NCBI GenBank assembly: GCA_963675435.1
Contig: OY776216.1
Span: forward strand, 4,960,001-5,024,000
Length of the DNA stretch: 64,000 nucleotides
From: Saccharicrinis sp963675435
Lineage (GTDB): Bacteria > Bacteroidota > Bacteroidia > Bacteroidales > Marinilabiliaceae
Reading direction: 5' to 3'
Position numbers and translations under genes: made by a program. Positions 7,907 through 16,810 of the stretch are shown here, piece after piece (within the stretch, counting starts at the first letter, position 1; each line of letters begins with the position of its first letter). Below the pieces are notes generated by a model. That model was not told the DNA's origin. It did not search any database and saw only the letters and a list, made by a program, of their open reading frames with translations.

Positions 7907-9154
7907 ATGGAGTTAAAAAGAGTAGTAGTAACGGGATTAGGAGCAATCACTCCACTTGGTAATTCCATTGATGAACTTTGGGATAACCTTTTAAATGGAG
8001 TAAGCGGTGCTGCACCCATTACTCGATTTGACACCACCAATTTCAAGACAAAATTTGCTTGTGAAGTAAAAAATTACAACTCTAACGATTATTTTGATCG
8101 TAAAGAGGCAAGAAAACTTGATATGTTTGCTCAGTTCGCATTAATTGCAGCTGAGCAGGCGGTTCAAGATTCTGGCATCGAAGCAGAAAGCATTGACCAT
8201 GATGAGGTTGGTGTAATTTGGGGTGCTGGTATTGGTGGAATTCAAACATTTACAGAAGAAGTTAGAGGGTATGTAACAGGAAACGGAATGCCTCGTTTCA
8301 GCCCATTTTTTATACCTAAAATGATTGGCGACATTGCTGCCGGTCATATTTCAATGAAGTTCGGATTTAGAGGTCCAAACTACAACACGGTTTCAGCTTG
8401 TGCATCCTCAACAAATGCAATTGGCGATGCTTATAACTTAATTCGTTTAGGCAAGGCAAAAGCTTTTGTTACAGGAGGTTCTGAAGCTGCAATTTGTGAA
8501 GCGGGCATGGGAGGTTTTAACTCTATGCAAGCGATCTCTACCAGAAATGATGATCCGACTACCGCTTCGCGTCCATTTGACAAAGACAGAGATGGATTTG
8601 TTATGGGAGAAGGTGGTGCTTCATTAATTTTAGAAGAATACGAACATGCAGTTGCTCGCGGTGCTAAAATTTACTGCGAAGTAATTGGATCTGGTATGAC
8701 AGCTGATGCTCATCACCTAACGGCTCCACATCCAGAAGGATTAGGTGCTATAAACGTGATGAAAATGGCTCTTAAAGACAATGATACAAAACCAGAAGAC
8801 ATTGACTACATCAATGTTCATGGTACCTCTACTCCTCGTGGTGACATTGCTGAAACTTTAGCTATTAAAGAAGTATTTGGTGAGCATGCTTATAAATTAA
8901 ACATCAGCTCAACTAAATCAATGACTGGTCACTTACTAGGTGCAGCAGGAGCAATTGAATCAATTGCCTGTATCCTTGCTATTAAAAACAGTATCGTACC
9001 TCCAACAATCAATCATTTTACTGATGATCCGGAAATCGATCCTAAGTTAAACATGACTTACCACAAAGCTGAGAAGCGAGAAGTAAAAGCTGCTCTCTCA
9101 AATACATTTGGTTTTGGTGGTCATAATGCATCAATTATATTTAAAGCAATATAA
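7907..9154 (+). CDS. fabF: 3-oxoacyl-ACP synthase II
   Basis: Condensing enzyme that elongates acyl-ACP with malonyl-ACP. The 415 residues form a thiolase-fold KAS II with the catalytic Cys in VSACASSTNAIGDA (residue ~164), the first active-site His in NVHGTSTPRGD and the second in STKSMTGHLLGAAG, plus the usual NTFGFGGHNASI C-terminus. Its neighbours acpP and rnc are the classical partners. The stop codon is five nucleotides before the rnc start, so the genes are probably translationally linked. Confidence 0.98.
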   Translation: MELKRVVVTGLGAITPLGNSIDELWDNLLNGVSGAAPITRFDTTNFKTKFACEVKNYNSNDYFDRKEARKLDMFAQFALIAAEQAVQDSGIEAESIDHDEVGVIWGAGIGGIQTFTEEVRGYVTGNGMPRFSPFFIPKMIGDIAAGHISMKFGFRGPNYNTVSACASSTNAIGDAYNLIRLGKAKAFVTGGSEAAICEAGMGGFNSMQAISTRNDDPTTASRPFDKDRDGFVMGEGGASLILEEYEHAVARGAKIYCEVIGSGMTADAHHLTAPHPEGLGAINVMKMALKDNDTKPEDIDYINVHGTSTPRGDIAETLAIKEVFGEHAYKLNISSTKSMTGHLLGAAGAIESIACILAIKNSIVPPTINHFTDDPEIDPKLNMTYHKAEKREVKAALSNTFGFGGHNASIIFKAI

Positions 9155-9159
9155 ATATT

Positions 9160-9903
9160 GTGATAAAAATATTAACTCAAATAATAAAGCTTTCTTCAGA
9201 CAGAAGAAAGCTTTATTATTTACTCAAATCTATAACGGGAATATTTCCAAAAAAATTAGAGATTTATGAATTAGCTTTAATACATAAATCTGCAATGATT
9301 AAATCCAACAATGGAGAGATCATCAATAATGAGCGTCTTGAATTCTTAGGAGATGCGTTATTGGGTGCTATTGTTGCACAGGAACTCTACAACAAATACC
9401 CTACAGTTAACGAAGGATTTTTAACCAAAACAAGATCAAAGATAGTTAATCGATCATTTTTAAATGAAACCGCCCTAAAACTGGGTTTAAAAGACATTAT
9501 TAGTTCACAGTCAAGAATTGATCTTGAAAAGACGAACATAATGGGAGATGCTCTGGAAGCACTAATTGGAGCTATTTTTGTAGATCAAGATTATAAAGGT
9601 TGTCAGAAATTTATCACTAAAAAAATTCTGGTTCCCTATGTTAATCTAAATGAAATAACCAAGCACGATACCAATTTCAAGTCCATTTTAATAGAATGGG
9701 GACAAAAGTATAAACACGACATTCAATTTATTACCGATGAGATTCCGGATAACTGCGAACACGCTCCGGTATTTGTATCTTCAGTTGAAATTGACAACAA
9801 AGTATTTGGACGAGGAGAAGGAAGTTCAAAAAAGGAATCACAACAAAATGCAGCCATGGAGGCATTACAAAATGTTTCATTAAGAAAAGAAGATCTTAGT
9901 TAA
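9160..9903 (+). CDS. rnc: Ribonuclease III
   Basis: Double-strand-specific endoribonuclease for rRNA processing and mRNA decay. Residues ~35-160 are the RNase III domain with signature NNERLEFLGDALLGAIVA and the second acidic site MGDALEALIGAIFVD; residues ~175-240 are the dsRNA-binding domain (GEGSSKKESQQNAAMEAL). The start is a GTG five nucleotides after the fabF stop; the family-typical N-terminus (KLSSDRRKLYYLLKS) supports it because it precedes the first internal ATG. A perfect 19-bp inverted repeat lies inside the first ~21 codons and could be an autoregulatory cleavage site. Confidence 0.96.
   Translation: MIKILTQIIKLSSDRRKLYYLLKSITGIFPKKLEIYELALIHKSAMIKSNNGEIINNERLEFLGDALLGAIVAQELYNKYPTVNEGFLTKTRSKIVNRSFLNETALKLGLKDIISSQSRIDLEKTNIMGDALEALIGAIFVDQDYKGCQKFITKKILVPYVNLNEITKHDTNFKSILIEWGQKYKHDIQFITDEIPDNCEHAPVFVSSVEIDNKVFGRGEGSSKKESQQNAAMEALQNVSLRKEDLS
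9179..9221 (+). promoter_or_regulatory. Perfect 19-bp hairpin inside the rnc coding start
   Basis: The arms 9179-9197 and 9203-9221 are exact reverse complements (outer AAATAATAAAG, inner CTTTCTTC) around the 5-nt loop AGACA. The stem occupies codons ~7-21 of rnc. RNase III of other bacteria represses its own mRNA through stems of this kind, so this is a candidate self-cleavage site (inference). Confidence 0.7.
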
Positions 9904-9988
9904 ACATTTTTACTATATTGTTGCTTTCTTATTACAAGCTATATAGAAGCTAGGAAAATGGTGTATTTTTCTTAAGTTAACGATCACA

Positions 9989-11596
9989 ATGAACAAGAAA
10001 TTCATATATCTTTTATCAATAATTATTGCTGCCAGTTTAATGGGTATCATCTATATACAAACTTTGTGGATGGAGGCAGCCAGTGAGCAGAAAGAAGCGG
10101 AGTTTGATAAATTGGTAAAAAGTGCAATGACTGAGGTTATTGACAAATTGGAGCGATTTGAAAGTAAAGAGCAGGCTTCATTACTTACCTCACAATTTAA
10201 AAATCAAAACTCAAAAAACATCCCAGATAACCTACAAAGGGCTCCTAAGTATTTTGACAATAAAAAGAATGAGAATAACCTTCTGGATAAAGAAAGCATT
10301 GATATTGAATTTAAATTTCAATTACAAGATCAATTCATCAAAACAACCATGCTTACTTTTAATCAGGATTCTCTAATCTTTAATCTTGACAAAAGATCTC
10401 CAATATCTATAAGAACAAGTAAATTTGGGCCTTTAACAAGTGCGTTATTAACGATACAGGATGAACTAAAATCCAAGGTTGAAGATAAAAGCGAAATGCT
10501 TTTAGATGCACTTTTTCCCAAAAGATCAATTTCAGAAAGAATTGATAGGGAAAATGTGGATGTAATGCTTATGAATCACTTGGCTGAAAAGGGGATTACA
10601 CTTCAATTTGAATTTGCTGTTTTTGACGAAAAAGGAAAAATGGCCATGGCCACTCCAGGTTATAAACACAATGGTTCAAAAACGGTATATCAGAAATATT
10701 TATTCCCTAATGATTTGCACCCCAAAGCGCATAACATCAACTTATATTTTCCTGAGCGCCCTAATTTTTTAATGCAATCAATAGGTATGGTTATTCCATC
10801 AGCTACCTTTACGCTGATGATGATACTTACATCTATCATTACAATAATGATCATTTTCAGACAGAAAAGACTGGATGAGATTAAGAATGATTTTATAAAT
10901 AATATGACGCACGAGTTTAAAACTCCGATATCAACCATATCGCTTGCGTCGCAAATGTTAAAAGATCCAAGTGTAGCTAAAACACCTAAAACACTGCAAC
11001 ATATTTCAGGTGTAATACAAGATGAAAGTAAAAGATTGAGCTTTCAAGTTGAAAAAGTCCTACAAATGGCTATCTTTGAAAAAGGTAAAGCTGGTTTAAA
11101 AATAAAAAAATTAGACGTAAATCAGTTAATTCACAATGTTTCTACTAACTTTAAGCTCAAAGTAGAAAACAAAAATGGTAAAATCATTGAGAGTCTGGAT
11201 GCAAAAAACAACACTGTTTACGTTGATGAGGTTCACTTTACCAATGTGATTTACAACCTTTTTGACAATGCTTTTAAGTACAGAAAAGGAACTCCAATTT
11301 TACAAGTTAAAACCTGGAATCAGGATAATGGAGTAATGATTTCTGTTAAAGATAACGGCATGGGAATCTCAAAAGAGAACCTAAGTCGAATTTTTGAAAA
11401 GTTTTACCGCGTACCAACAGGTAATGTACATAATGTAAAAGGCTTTGGCTTAGGACTGGCTTATGTAAAAAAAATTGTAGATGACCATGGAGGTACAATT
11501 ACAGCGGAAAGCGAAGTAAATGTTGGAACAAAATTTAAAATTTTTCTACCCATAAAAAGTACAAAGGAATGGAAAAAGAATACAAACTTCTTTTAG
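9989..11596 (+). CDS. Sensor histidine kinase, RprX-like
   Basis: Membrane histidine kinase of a two-component system. It has a TM segment at residues ~5-25, an extracytoplasmic sensor region of about 235 residues with no recognised domain, and a second TM at ~265-290. The HisKA box is NDFINNMTHEFKTPIS with the phospho-acceptor His at residue 308, followed by an HATPase domain (N box NLFDNAFKY, G1 VKDNGMGIS, F box IFEKFYRV, G2 GFGLGLAYVK). Architecture and linkage to an OmpR-type regulator resemble Bacteroides RprX. Its 3' end overlaps the regulator gene by 28 bp in another frame, indicating coupled translation. The stimulus is unknown. Confidence 0.92.
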   Translation: MNKKFIYLLSIIIAASLMGIIYIQTLWMEAASEQKEAEFDKLVKSAMTEVIDKLERFESKEQASLLTSQFKNQNSKNIPDNLQRAPKYFDNKKNENNLLDKESIDIEFKFQLQDQFIKTTMLTFNQDSLIFNLDKRSPISIRTSKFGPLTSALLTIQDELKSKVEDKSEMLLDALFPKRSISERIDRENVDVMLMNHLAEKGITLQFEFAVFDEKGKMAMATPGYKHNGSKTVYQKYLFPNDLHPKAHNINLYFPERPNFLMQSIGMVIPSATFTLMMILTSIITIMIIFRQKRLDEIKNDFINNMTHEFKTPISTISLASQMLKDPSVAKTPKTLQHISGVIQDESKRLSFQVEKVLQMAIFEKGKAGLKIKKLDVNQLIHNVSTNFKLKVENKNGKIIESLDAKNNTVYVDEVHFTNVIYNLFDNAFKYRKGTPILQVKTWNQDNGVMISVKDNGMGISKENLSRIFEKFYRVPTGNVHNVKGFGLGLAYVKKIVDDHGGTITAESEVNVGTKFKIFLPIKSTKEWKKNTNFF

Positions 11597-12252
11597 CAGA
11601 AGATGACGAAAATCTTGGAATGCTTTTAAGGGAGTACCTTGAGGCTAAAGGTTATGAAACAGATCTTTTCCCTGATGGTGAAGAAGCTTATAAAGCTTTC
11701 ACCGGTGGAAGTTACGACCTTTGTGTTTTAGACGTTATGATGCCTAAAAAAGATGGCTTTACCTTAGCCAAAGACATCAGACTAATTAACACAGAAATTC
11801 CCATCATCTTCTTAACTGCCAAATCAATGAAAGAAGATGTCTTTCAAGGATTTAAAATTGGTGCTGATGATTATATTACTAAACCTTTTAGTATGGAAGA
11901 ATTGCTTTTCAGGTTAGAAGCAATCATTCGAAGAACTAAAGGATCTAGTGCTATTCAAGATGTATACCAATTAGGTAAATACAAATTTGACACACAAAAG
12001 CAACAACTAATTGATGGTGAAGAAATTGTAAAACTAACTACAAAAGAATCTGAACTATTAAAACTTCTGTGTAATAATGCAAACAAAGTACTAGAACGTA
12101 ACTTTGCATTAAAAACAATTTGGGTAGACGATAACTATTTCAATGCTCGAAGCATGGATGTTTACATCACTAAATTAAGAAAACACCTTAAAGATGAAAC
12201 TTCTGTTGAAATAATCAATGTTCATGGTAAAGGGTATAAACTTGTAATGTAA
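11569..12252 (+). CDS. OmpR-family response regulator, RprY-like
   Basis: DNA-binding response regulator partnered with the kinase that overlaps it. Residues 1-~120 are the receiver domain: acidic pocket LLAEDDEN, phospho-acceptor Asp55 in CVLDVMMPKKDG, Thr in IFLTAKS and Lys in DYITKPFSMEE. Residues ~130-227 are a winged-helix Trans_reg_C domain (LTTKESELLKLLCNN ... RSMDVYITKLRKHL ... HGKGYKLVM). The ATG at 11569 lies inside the kinase gene and gives a normal-length receiver. Target genes cannot be inferred here. Confidence 0.93.
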   Translation: MEKEYKLLLAEDDENLGMLLREYLEAKGYETDLFPDGEEAYKAFTGGSYDLCVLDVMMPKKDGFTLAKDIRLINTEIPIIFLTAKSMKEDVFQGFKIGADDYITKPFSMEELLFRLEAIIRRTKGSSAIQDVYQLGKYKFDTQKQQLIDGEEIVKLTTKESELLKLLCNNANKVLERNFALKTIWVDDNYFNARSMDVYITKLRKHLKDETSVEIINVHGKGYKLVM

Positions 12253-12296
12253 AACTTTACCTTACCACAGAATATAGCATATTAGATATTCATATA

Positions 12297-12330
12297 AAAA
12301 ATGCCCAAAACTTTCGTTTTGGGCATTTTT
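12297..12330. terminator. Bidirectional terminator between response regulator and lepA
   Basis: Perfect stem of up to 15 bp centred on TGCCCAAAAC/GTTTTGGGCA (12302-12311, 12316-12325) with a TTTC loop, flanked by A-run and T-run. It lies between convergent genes, so it can stop transcription from both sides. Confidence 0.9.
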
Positions 12331-12354
12331 TATAATATTATTATATACAGATTA

Positions 12355-14142
12355 CTAATCTAGCTTCAGTACAGCTAAAAAGGCCTTCTGAGGCACCTCT
12401 ACGTTACCTACTTGCTTCATTCGTTTTTTACCTTTCTTCTGCTTTTCCAAAAGTTTTCGTTTTCTACTAATATCACCACCATAACATTTTGCTGTTACAT
12501 CTTTACGAACTGCTTTTACTGTTTCTCTGGCAATAATCTTTGTTCCAATTGCAGCCTGAATAGCAATATCAAATTGTTGACGAGGTATCAACTCTTGTAA
12601 CTTTTCACACATTCTTCTACCTAAAGTATAGGCATTATCGAAGTGGATTAAAGTAGATAAAGCATCCACACTTTCTCCATTGAGCAAAATATCAAGTTTT
12701 ATTAATTTGGCAGGTTTAAAACCAGTTGCATAGTAATCAAAAGAAGCATATCCCTTTGAAATACTTTTAAGCTTGTCATAGAAATCAAATACAATTTCAG
12801 CCAAAGGCATATTATAATTCAGTTCTACTCTATCGGAAGTCAGATAATGTTGTTTTTGAAGCTCACCTCTTTTAGCCAAACAAAGTGTCATTACCTGCCC
12901 AATAAACTCACTCTTTGTTATTATCTGAGCATGAATATATGGTTCTTCTATCCTATCTACTACTGTTGGTTCCGGGAGTCCTGATGGATTATGAACTTCA
13001 AGCAACTCACCCTTTTTAGTATATACATTATAAGGTACGTTAGGAACTGTAGTAATCACATTCATATCAAACTCCCTGTCCAAACGCTCCTGAATAATCT
13101 CTAAATGAAGCATTCCCAGGAACCCACATCTAAATCCAAAACCTAGAGCAGCGGATGATTCGGGTTCAAAAGTTAATGATGCATCATTTAACTGAAGTTT
13201 TTCCATTGAAGCCCTCAAATCTTCATAATCATCACTTTCAATTGGATAAACTCCAGCAAAAACCATGGGCTTTACTTCTTCAAATCCTTCAATTCTCTTT
13301 TCACACCCACCTTTTACATGTGTAATGGTATCTCCTACTTTAACCTCTTTACTTGTCTTAATTCCTGAAATAATATAACCTACATCTCCAGTACGTAAAA
13401 CCTTTCTTGGCTCCATATCTAATCGTAAAACACCAATTTCATCAGCATCATACTCTTTTCCTGTAGCCATAAATTTAACCAGGTCTCCTTTATGAATTTC
13501 TCCGTTTACAACTTTAAAATAAGCAATAATCCCTCTAAAAGAGTTAAATACAGAGTCAAATATCAAGCATTGTAAAGGTCCTTTTTCTTCACCTTGAGGG
13601 GCAGGGATTCTATCCACTATAGCATGTAATATTTCATTTACACCTTCTCCTGTTTTACCACTGGCCCTGATTATTTCATCACGGTCACAACCAATCAAAT
13701 CAATAATCTGATCTTCTACTTCATCCGGCATTGAGTTTGGCAAATCCATTTTATTCATAACTGGAATAATATGTAAGTCATGTTCAATGGCCTGATACAA
13801 ATTAGAAATGGTTTGCGCCTGAATTCCCTGAGTTGAATCCACAATTAAAAGGGCTCCTTCACAAGCTGCAATGGAACGTGAAACCTCATAAGAAAAATCT
13901 ACGTGCCCCGGGGTATCAATCAGGTTTAAAACATATTTTTCACCATTTAATTCATAATCCATCTGAATGGCATGACTTTTAATGGTAATACCTCTTTCCC
14001 TCTCTAAATCCATATCATCAAGTACCTGAGCCTGAGCCTGACGTTCTGATACTGTAGAGGTAAACTCTAACAATCGATCTGCCAATGTACTTTTCCCATG
14101 ATCAATATGAGCAATAATGCAAAAGTTTCTTATATTTTTCAT
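12355..14142 (-). CDS. lepA: Elongation factor 4 (LepA)
   Basis: Ribosome-associated translational GTPase implicated in back-translocation and ribosome biogenesis. The 595 residues start with MKNIRNFCIIAHIDHGKSTL (G1 P-loop AHIDHGKS), then RGITIKSHA (G2), DTPGHVDF (G3) and NKMDLPNS (G4), followed by domains II and III and the LepA-specific C-terminal domain (KCYGGDISRKRKLLEKQKKG). Length and motifs are standard. A TATCTTTG -10-like element lies about 75 bp upstream of the start. It converges on the response regulator and shares its terminator. Confidence 0.98.
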   Translation of the reverse strand: MKNIRNFCIIAHIDHGKSTLADRLLEFTSTVSERQAQAQVLDDMDLERERGITIKSHAIQMDYELNGEKYVLNLIDTPGHVDFSYEVSRSIAACEGALLIVDSTQGIQAQTISNLYQAIEHDLHIIPVMNKMDLPNSMPDEVEDQIIDLIGCDRDEIIRASGKTGEGVNEILHAIVDRIPAPQGEEKGPLQCLIFDSVFNSFRGIIAYFKVVNGEIHKGDLVKFMATGKEYDADEIGVLRLDMEPRKVLRTGDVGYIISGIKTSKEVKVGDTITHVKGGCEKRIEGFEEVKPMVFAGVYPIESDDYEDLRASMEKLQLNDASLTFEPESSAALGFGFRCGFLGMLHLEIIQERLDREFDMNVITTVPNVPYNVYTKKGELLEVHNPSGLPEPTVVDRIEEPYIHAQIITKSEFIGQVMTLCLAKRGELQKQHYLTSDRVELNYNMPLAEIVFDFYDKLKSISKGYASFDYYATGFKPAKLIKLDILLNGESVDALSTLIHFDNAYTLGRRMCEKLQELIPRQQFDIAIQAAIGTKIIARETVKAVRKDVTAKCYGGDISRKRKLLEKQKKGKKRMKQVGNVEVPQKAFLAVLKLD

Positions 14143-14217
14143 ATACAGTTTCTACCGTTCTTTTATGACAAAATTCTATTCTTGAGTGCGCTACAAAAAC
14201 ACCTCTTTTCGAATTTG

Positions 14218-14225
14218 CAAAGATA
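14218..14225 (-). promoter_or_regulatory. Promoter -7 element for lepA
   Basis: On the - strand this reads TATCTTTG, an exact match to the Bacteroidetes TAnnTTTG box, about 75 nt before the lepA ATG. No TTG was seen at the expected -33 distance, so only the -7 half is supported. Confidence 0.45.
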
Positions 14226-14320
14226 TTCAATTCATTGTAATTATTTATGTACTTGATAAAATATCTAGTTCAAATACCATCATAAAGTGAATTTATTATT
14301 GAACAGAAAGTCTAAGAAAC

Positions 14321-14360
14321 AAAAAAGGTTAGATTATTTACCATAACAAATAATCCAACC
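14321..14360 (-). terminator. Terminator of sucC
   Basis: Thirteen-base-pair stem with one mismatch (14327-14339 and 14348-14360). On the - strand it is followed by TTTTTT, just downstream of the sucC stop. Confidence 0.8.
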
Positions 14361-14387
14361 CTTTATTTCTTATAAAATACGAAATTA

Positions 14388-15578
14388 CTAACTTACCAAT
14401 TGCTGTACTAGATCAGAAGCTTCTTTAAGTGTAATTGCCGAATAAACTTTCAATCCAGATTCATCAATTATTTTCTTACCTCCTTCAGCATTTGTACCTT
14501 GTAATCTAACAATAATCGGCACTTTGATTTCCCCAATCTTTTTATAGGCTTCTACTACCCCATTGGCAACTCTATCACATCTTACAATACCTCCAAAAAT
14601 ATTTATAAGAATGGCCTTTACATTTGGATCTGCCAAGATAATTTTTAACCCGGCTTCAACAGTTTGTGCATTTGCACCACCACCTACATCAAGAAAATTG
14701 GCAGGATCTCCACCTGATAGTTTAATAATATCCATTGTTGCCATAGCTAATCCTGCACCATTAACCATACAGCCTACATTTCCATCTAGCTTCACAAAAT
14801 TCAAATTATGTCTGGAGGCTTCAATTTCTGCTGGATCTTCCTCAGTTAGGTCTCTCATCTCAGCATAATCTTTATGTCTGAATAAGGCGTTATCATCTAA
14901 ATTTAATTTGGCATCAATAGCCATTATTAAATCATCTGATGTTTTTAAAACCGGATTAATCTCTACCAATGAAGCATCAGAACCTTCGTATGCGTTATAA
15001 AGAGCTATAACAAATTTAACCATCTCTTTAAATGCTTTACCTGATAATCCTAAATTAAAAGCAATACGCCTTGACTGGAATGGTAAAACTCCCGTAGCTG
15101 GATCAATTTCTTCTTTATATATTAAATGTGGTGTTTTTTCCGCCACTGTTTCTATATCCATACCCCCTTCGGTTGAATACATAATAATATTTCGTCCTGC
15201 TGCTCTGTTTAACAGTACGCTCATATAATATTCTTTTGGTTCTGAATCTCCTGGATAAAAAACATTCTGTGCGATAAGTACCTTATTTACTTTCTTTCCG
15301 TCCGGACCAGTCTGATGGGTTACAAGCTGCATTCCTATTATTTCATCAGAAAGTTTTTTTACTTCATCAAGAGTTTTTGCGACCTTAACACCTCCACCTT
15401 TACCTCTACCTCCTGCATGAATTTGTGCCTTCACTACCCATTTATCAGTCCCAGTTATTTTTTGTAATTCTTTTGCTGCTTCAACAGCTGCATCCGGGGA
15501 TTCTGCAACAATTCCTTCAGACACTCGTACTCCAAAACTTTTTAAGATTTGCTGACCTTGGTATTCGTGTATATTCAT
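14388..15578 (-). CDS. sucC: Succinyl-CoA synthetase, ADP-forming, beta subunit
   Basis: Beta subunit of the heterodimer that interconverts succinyl-CoA and succinate with nucleotide phosphorylation. The 396 residues show the ATP-grasp domain (MNIHEYQGQQILKSFGV, VVKAQIHAGGRGKGGGVK, VEINPVLK) and the C-terminal CoA-ligase domain (MVNGAGLAMATMDI, FLDVGGGANAQ, INIFGGIVRCD). It is monocistronic with its own terminator. The alpha subunit gene sucD, usually adjacent, is not beside it or elsewhere in the window, so the partner must be encoded elsewhere. Confidence 0.96.
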   Translation of the reverse strand: MNIHEYQGQQILKSFGVRVSEGIVAESPDAAVEAAKELQKITGTDKWVVKAQIHAGGRGKGGGVKVAKTLDEVKKLSDEIIGMQLVTHQTGPDGKKVNKVLIAQNVFYPGDSEPKEYYMSVLLNRAAGRNIIMYSTEGGMDIETVAEKTPHLIYKEEIDPATGVLPFQSRRIAFNLGLSGKAFKEMVKFVIALYNAYEGSDASLVEINPVLKTSDDLIMAIDAKLNLDDNALFRHKDYAEMRDLTEEDPAEIEASRHNLNFVKLDGNVGCMVNGAGLAMATMDIIKLSGGDPANFLDVGGGANAQTVEAGLKIILADPNVKAILINIFGGIVRCDRVANGVVEAYKKIGEIKVPIIVRLQGTNAEGGKKIIDESGLKVYSAITLKEASDLVQQLVS

Positions 15579-15695
15579 GGTAGATTTTTTAGATTATTAA
15601 ATATTAACATATCTATATCAGTAATGTACTATTTTGATTTTAAAAATAAAAGCCAGAATTAATTATTTTTGTATTCTTATAAACGACATAATTAA

Positions 15696-16229
15696 ATGAG
15701 AAAACTACGTAACAAAGAGTTAAACAGATTAACTATAAAAGAGTTTAAAGAAATTGAAAAAACTCCCATAATAGTAATCCTTGATAATGTTAGAAGCTTA
15801 AATAATGTAGGATCGGTATTTAGAACGTCTGATGCATTGTGCCTTGAAGAAATATATTTATGTGGTATTACTCCAACTCCGCCACACAACGATATTCACA
15901 AAACAGCATTAGGTGCAGAAGATTCTATGAGCTGGACCTATTTTGAAGACACAAAAACAACAGTTGAAACCTTACATAACAGAGGTTATAAAGTATATTG
16001 TGTAGAACAGGCTATAGAGAGCATCTCTCTACCTGAATTTACACCCACACCCGAACAACCCATTGCTTTAATTTTTGGAAATGAAGTTAAAGGTGTTCAA
16101 CAATCGGTAATAGACATATCTGATGGTTGTATAGAAATACCTCAATTTGGCACCAAACATTCTTTCAACATTAGTGTGAGTGCGGGAATTGTGCTATGGG
16201 AAGCTACAAAGTACATGAGAAAGCTATAA
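15696..16229 (+). CDS. TrmH/SpoU-type RNA 2'-O-methyltransferase
   Basis: Member of the SPOUT superfamily that methylates ribose 2'-OH groups of tRNA or rRNA using S-adenosylmethionine. The 177 residues cover only the knotted catalytic domain: motif 1 LDNVRSLNNVGSVFRTSDA (Asn and Arg catalytic), motif 2 LIFGNEVKGVQ and motif 3 IEIPQFGTKHSFNISVSAGI. There is no N-terminal substrate-binding extension, as in the short Bacteroidetes members. It is transcribed divergently from sucC. The exact RNA target (tRNA G18 or another site) cannot be decided from sequence. Confidence 0.88.
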   Translation: MRKLRNKELNRLTIKEFKEIEKTPIIVILDNVRSLNNVGSVFRTSDALCLEEIYLCGITPTPPHNDIHKTALGAEDSMSWTYFEDTKTTVETLHNRGYKVYCVEQAIESISLPEFTPTPEQPIALIFGNEVKGVQQSVIDISDGCIEIPQFGTKHSFNISVSAGIVLWEATKYMRKL

Positions 16230-16579
16230 TTAACTAACCCTACCCTATTCTATTTATATTTCTTCTAATACTTTCACAACATTCAAAGATTAAACGTCCT
16301 ATTTTTAAAATGTTAAATAATGTATATTACATTCTAATTAAATTAAATATTTAAAATAATTTTCTACACAAACTATTTTAACACAACTCCCTCCTTAAAA
16401 ACCCAACCGCTTCACACAAACAATACTTACTACACACTATTTATCAACTATTTACACATACACCCAACAACAAAACAACACAAGACATATCATATGTTTT
16501 TAATCTTTATTTGTATTGAAACATTTAATTCTAACCCTACAATCACACATCAATTCCCGACTCTCAAAATTTAGAATAA
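16230..16579. other. AT-rich intergenic stretch without a visible gene
   Basis: About 350 bp, poor in G on the + strand, with many ACA/CAC runs. No ORF of note, no hairpin with a T-run and no repeat was seen. It separates the methyltransferase from the promoter of the downstream barrel/betaine operon. Confidence 0.5.
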
Positions 16580-16610
16580 TTTGATTTTAAAGTTCTTTAG
16601 TGTATTTTTG
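16580..16610 (+). promoter_or_regulatory. Promoter of the outer-membrane barrel / proVWX operon
   Basis: TTTG at 16580-16583, a 19-nt spacer and TATTTTTG at 16603-16610: an exact match to the Bacteroidetes consensus. Transcription would start near 16617, giving a leader of about 190 nt. Confidence 0.8.
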
Positions 16611-16616
16611 CACGAC

Positions 16617-16810
16617 AAATGATAAAAACATTCCAATACAACACAAAATTTTCAAGGGTATTACTCACCTTTTCTGCTCTTTTTTCAAAAAAGCAGTCAA
16701 ATCGTTATGTACCTCCTACGAGTATTGATTAAGCACTAATCAACACCCGCCCATATTACTTTCTACAGAAAGTAATATCTGACATTCTGCTAATTTCAAA
16801 ATAATTATAT
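16617..16810 (+). promoter_or_regulatory. Structured 5' leader of the betaine-uptake operon
   Basis: About 190 nt of leader with three potential hairpins: CTGC...GCAG around a T6/A6 tract (16674-16696), TTGATTA/TAATCAA with a 5-nt loop (16725-16743) and a perfect 11-bp stem with a 4-nt loop (16753-16763, 16768-16778). It matches no riboswitch class I recognise. A regulatory role is inferred from its length and structure only. Confidence 0.45.

Noticed and set aside
12412..12600. 62-codon + strand ORF inside lepA
   Set aside because: Antisense frame of a conserved gene with no independent support.
16617..16810. Known riboswitch class in the betaine operon leader
   Set aside because: The hairpins do not match SAM, TPP, cobalamin, glycine or other cores I know; only an unnamed structured leader can be claimed.
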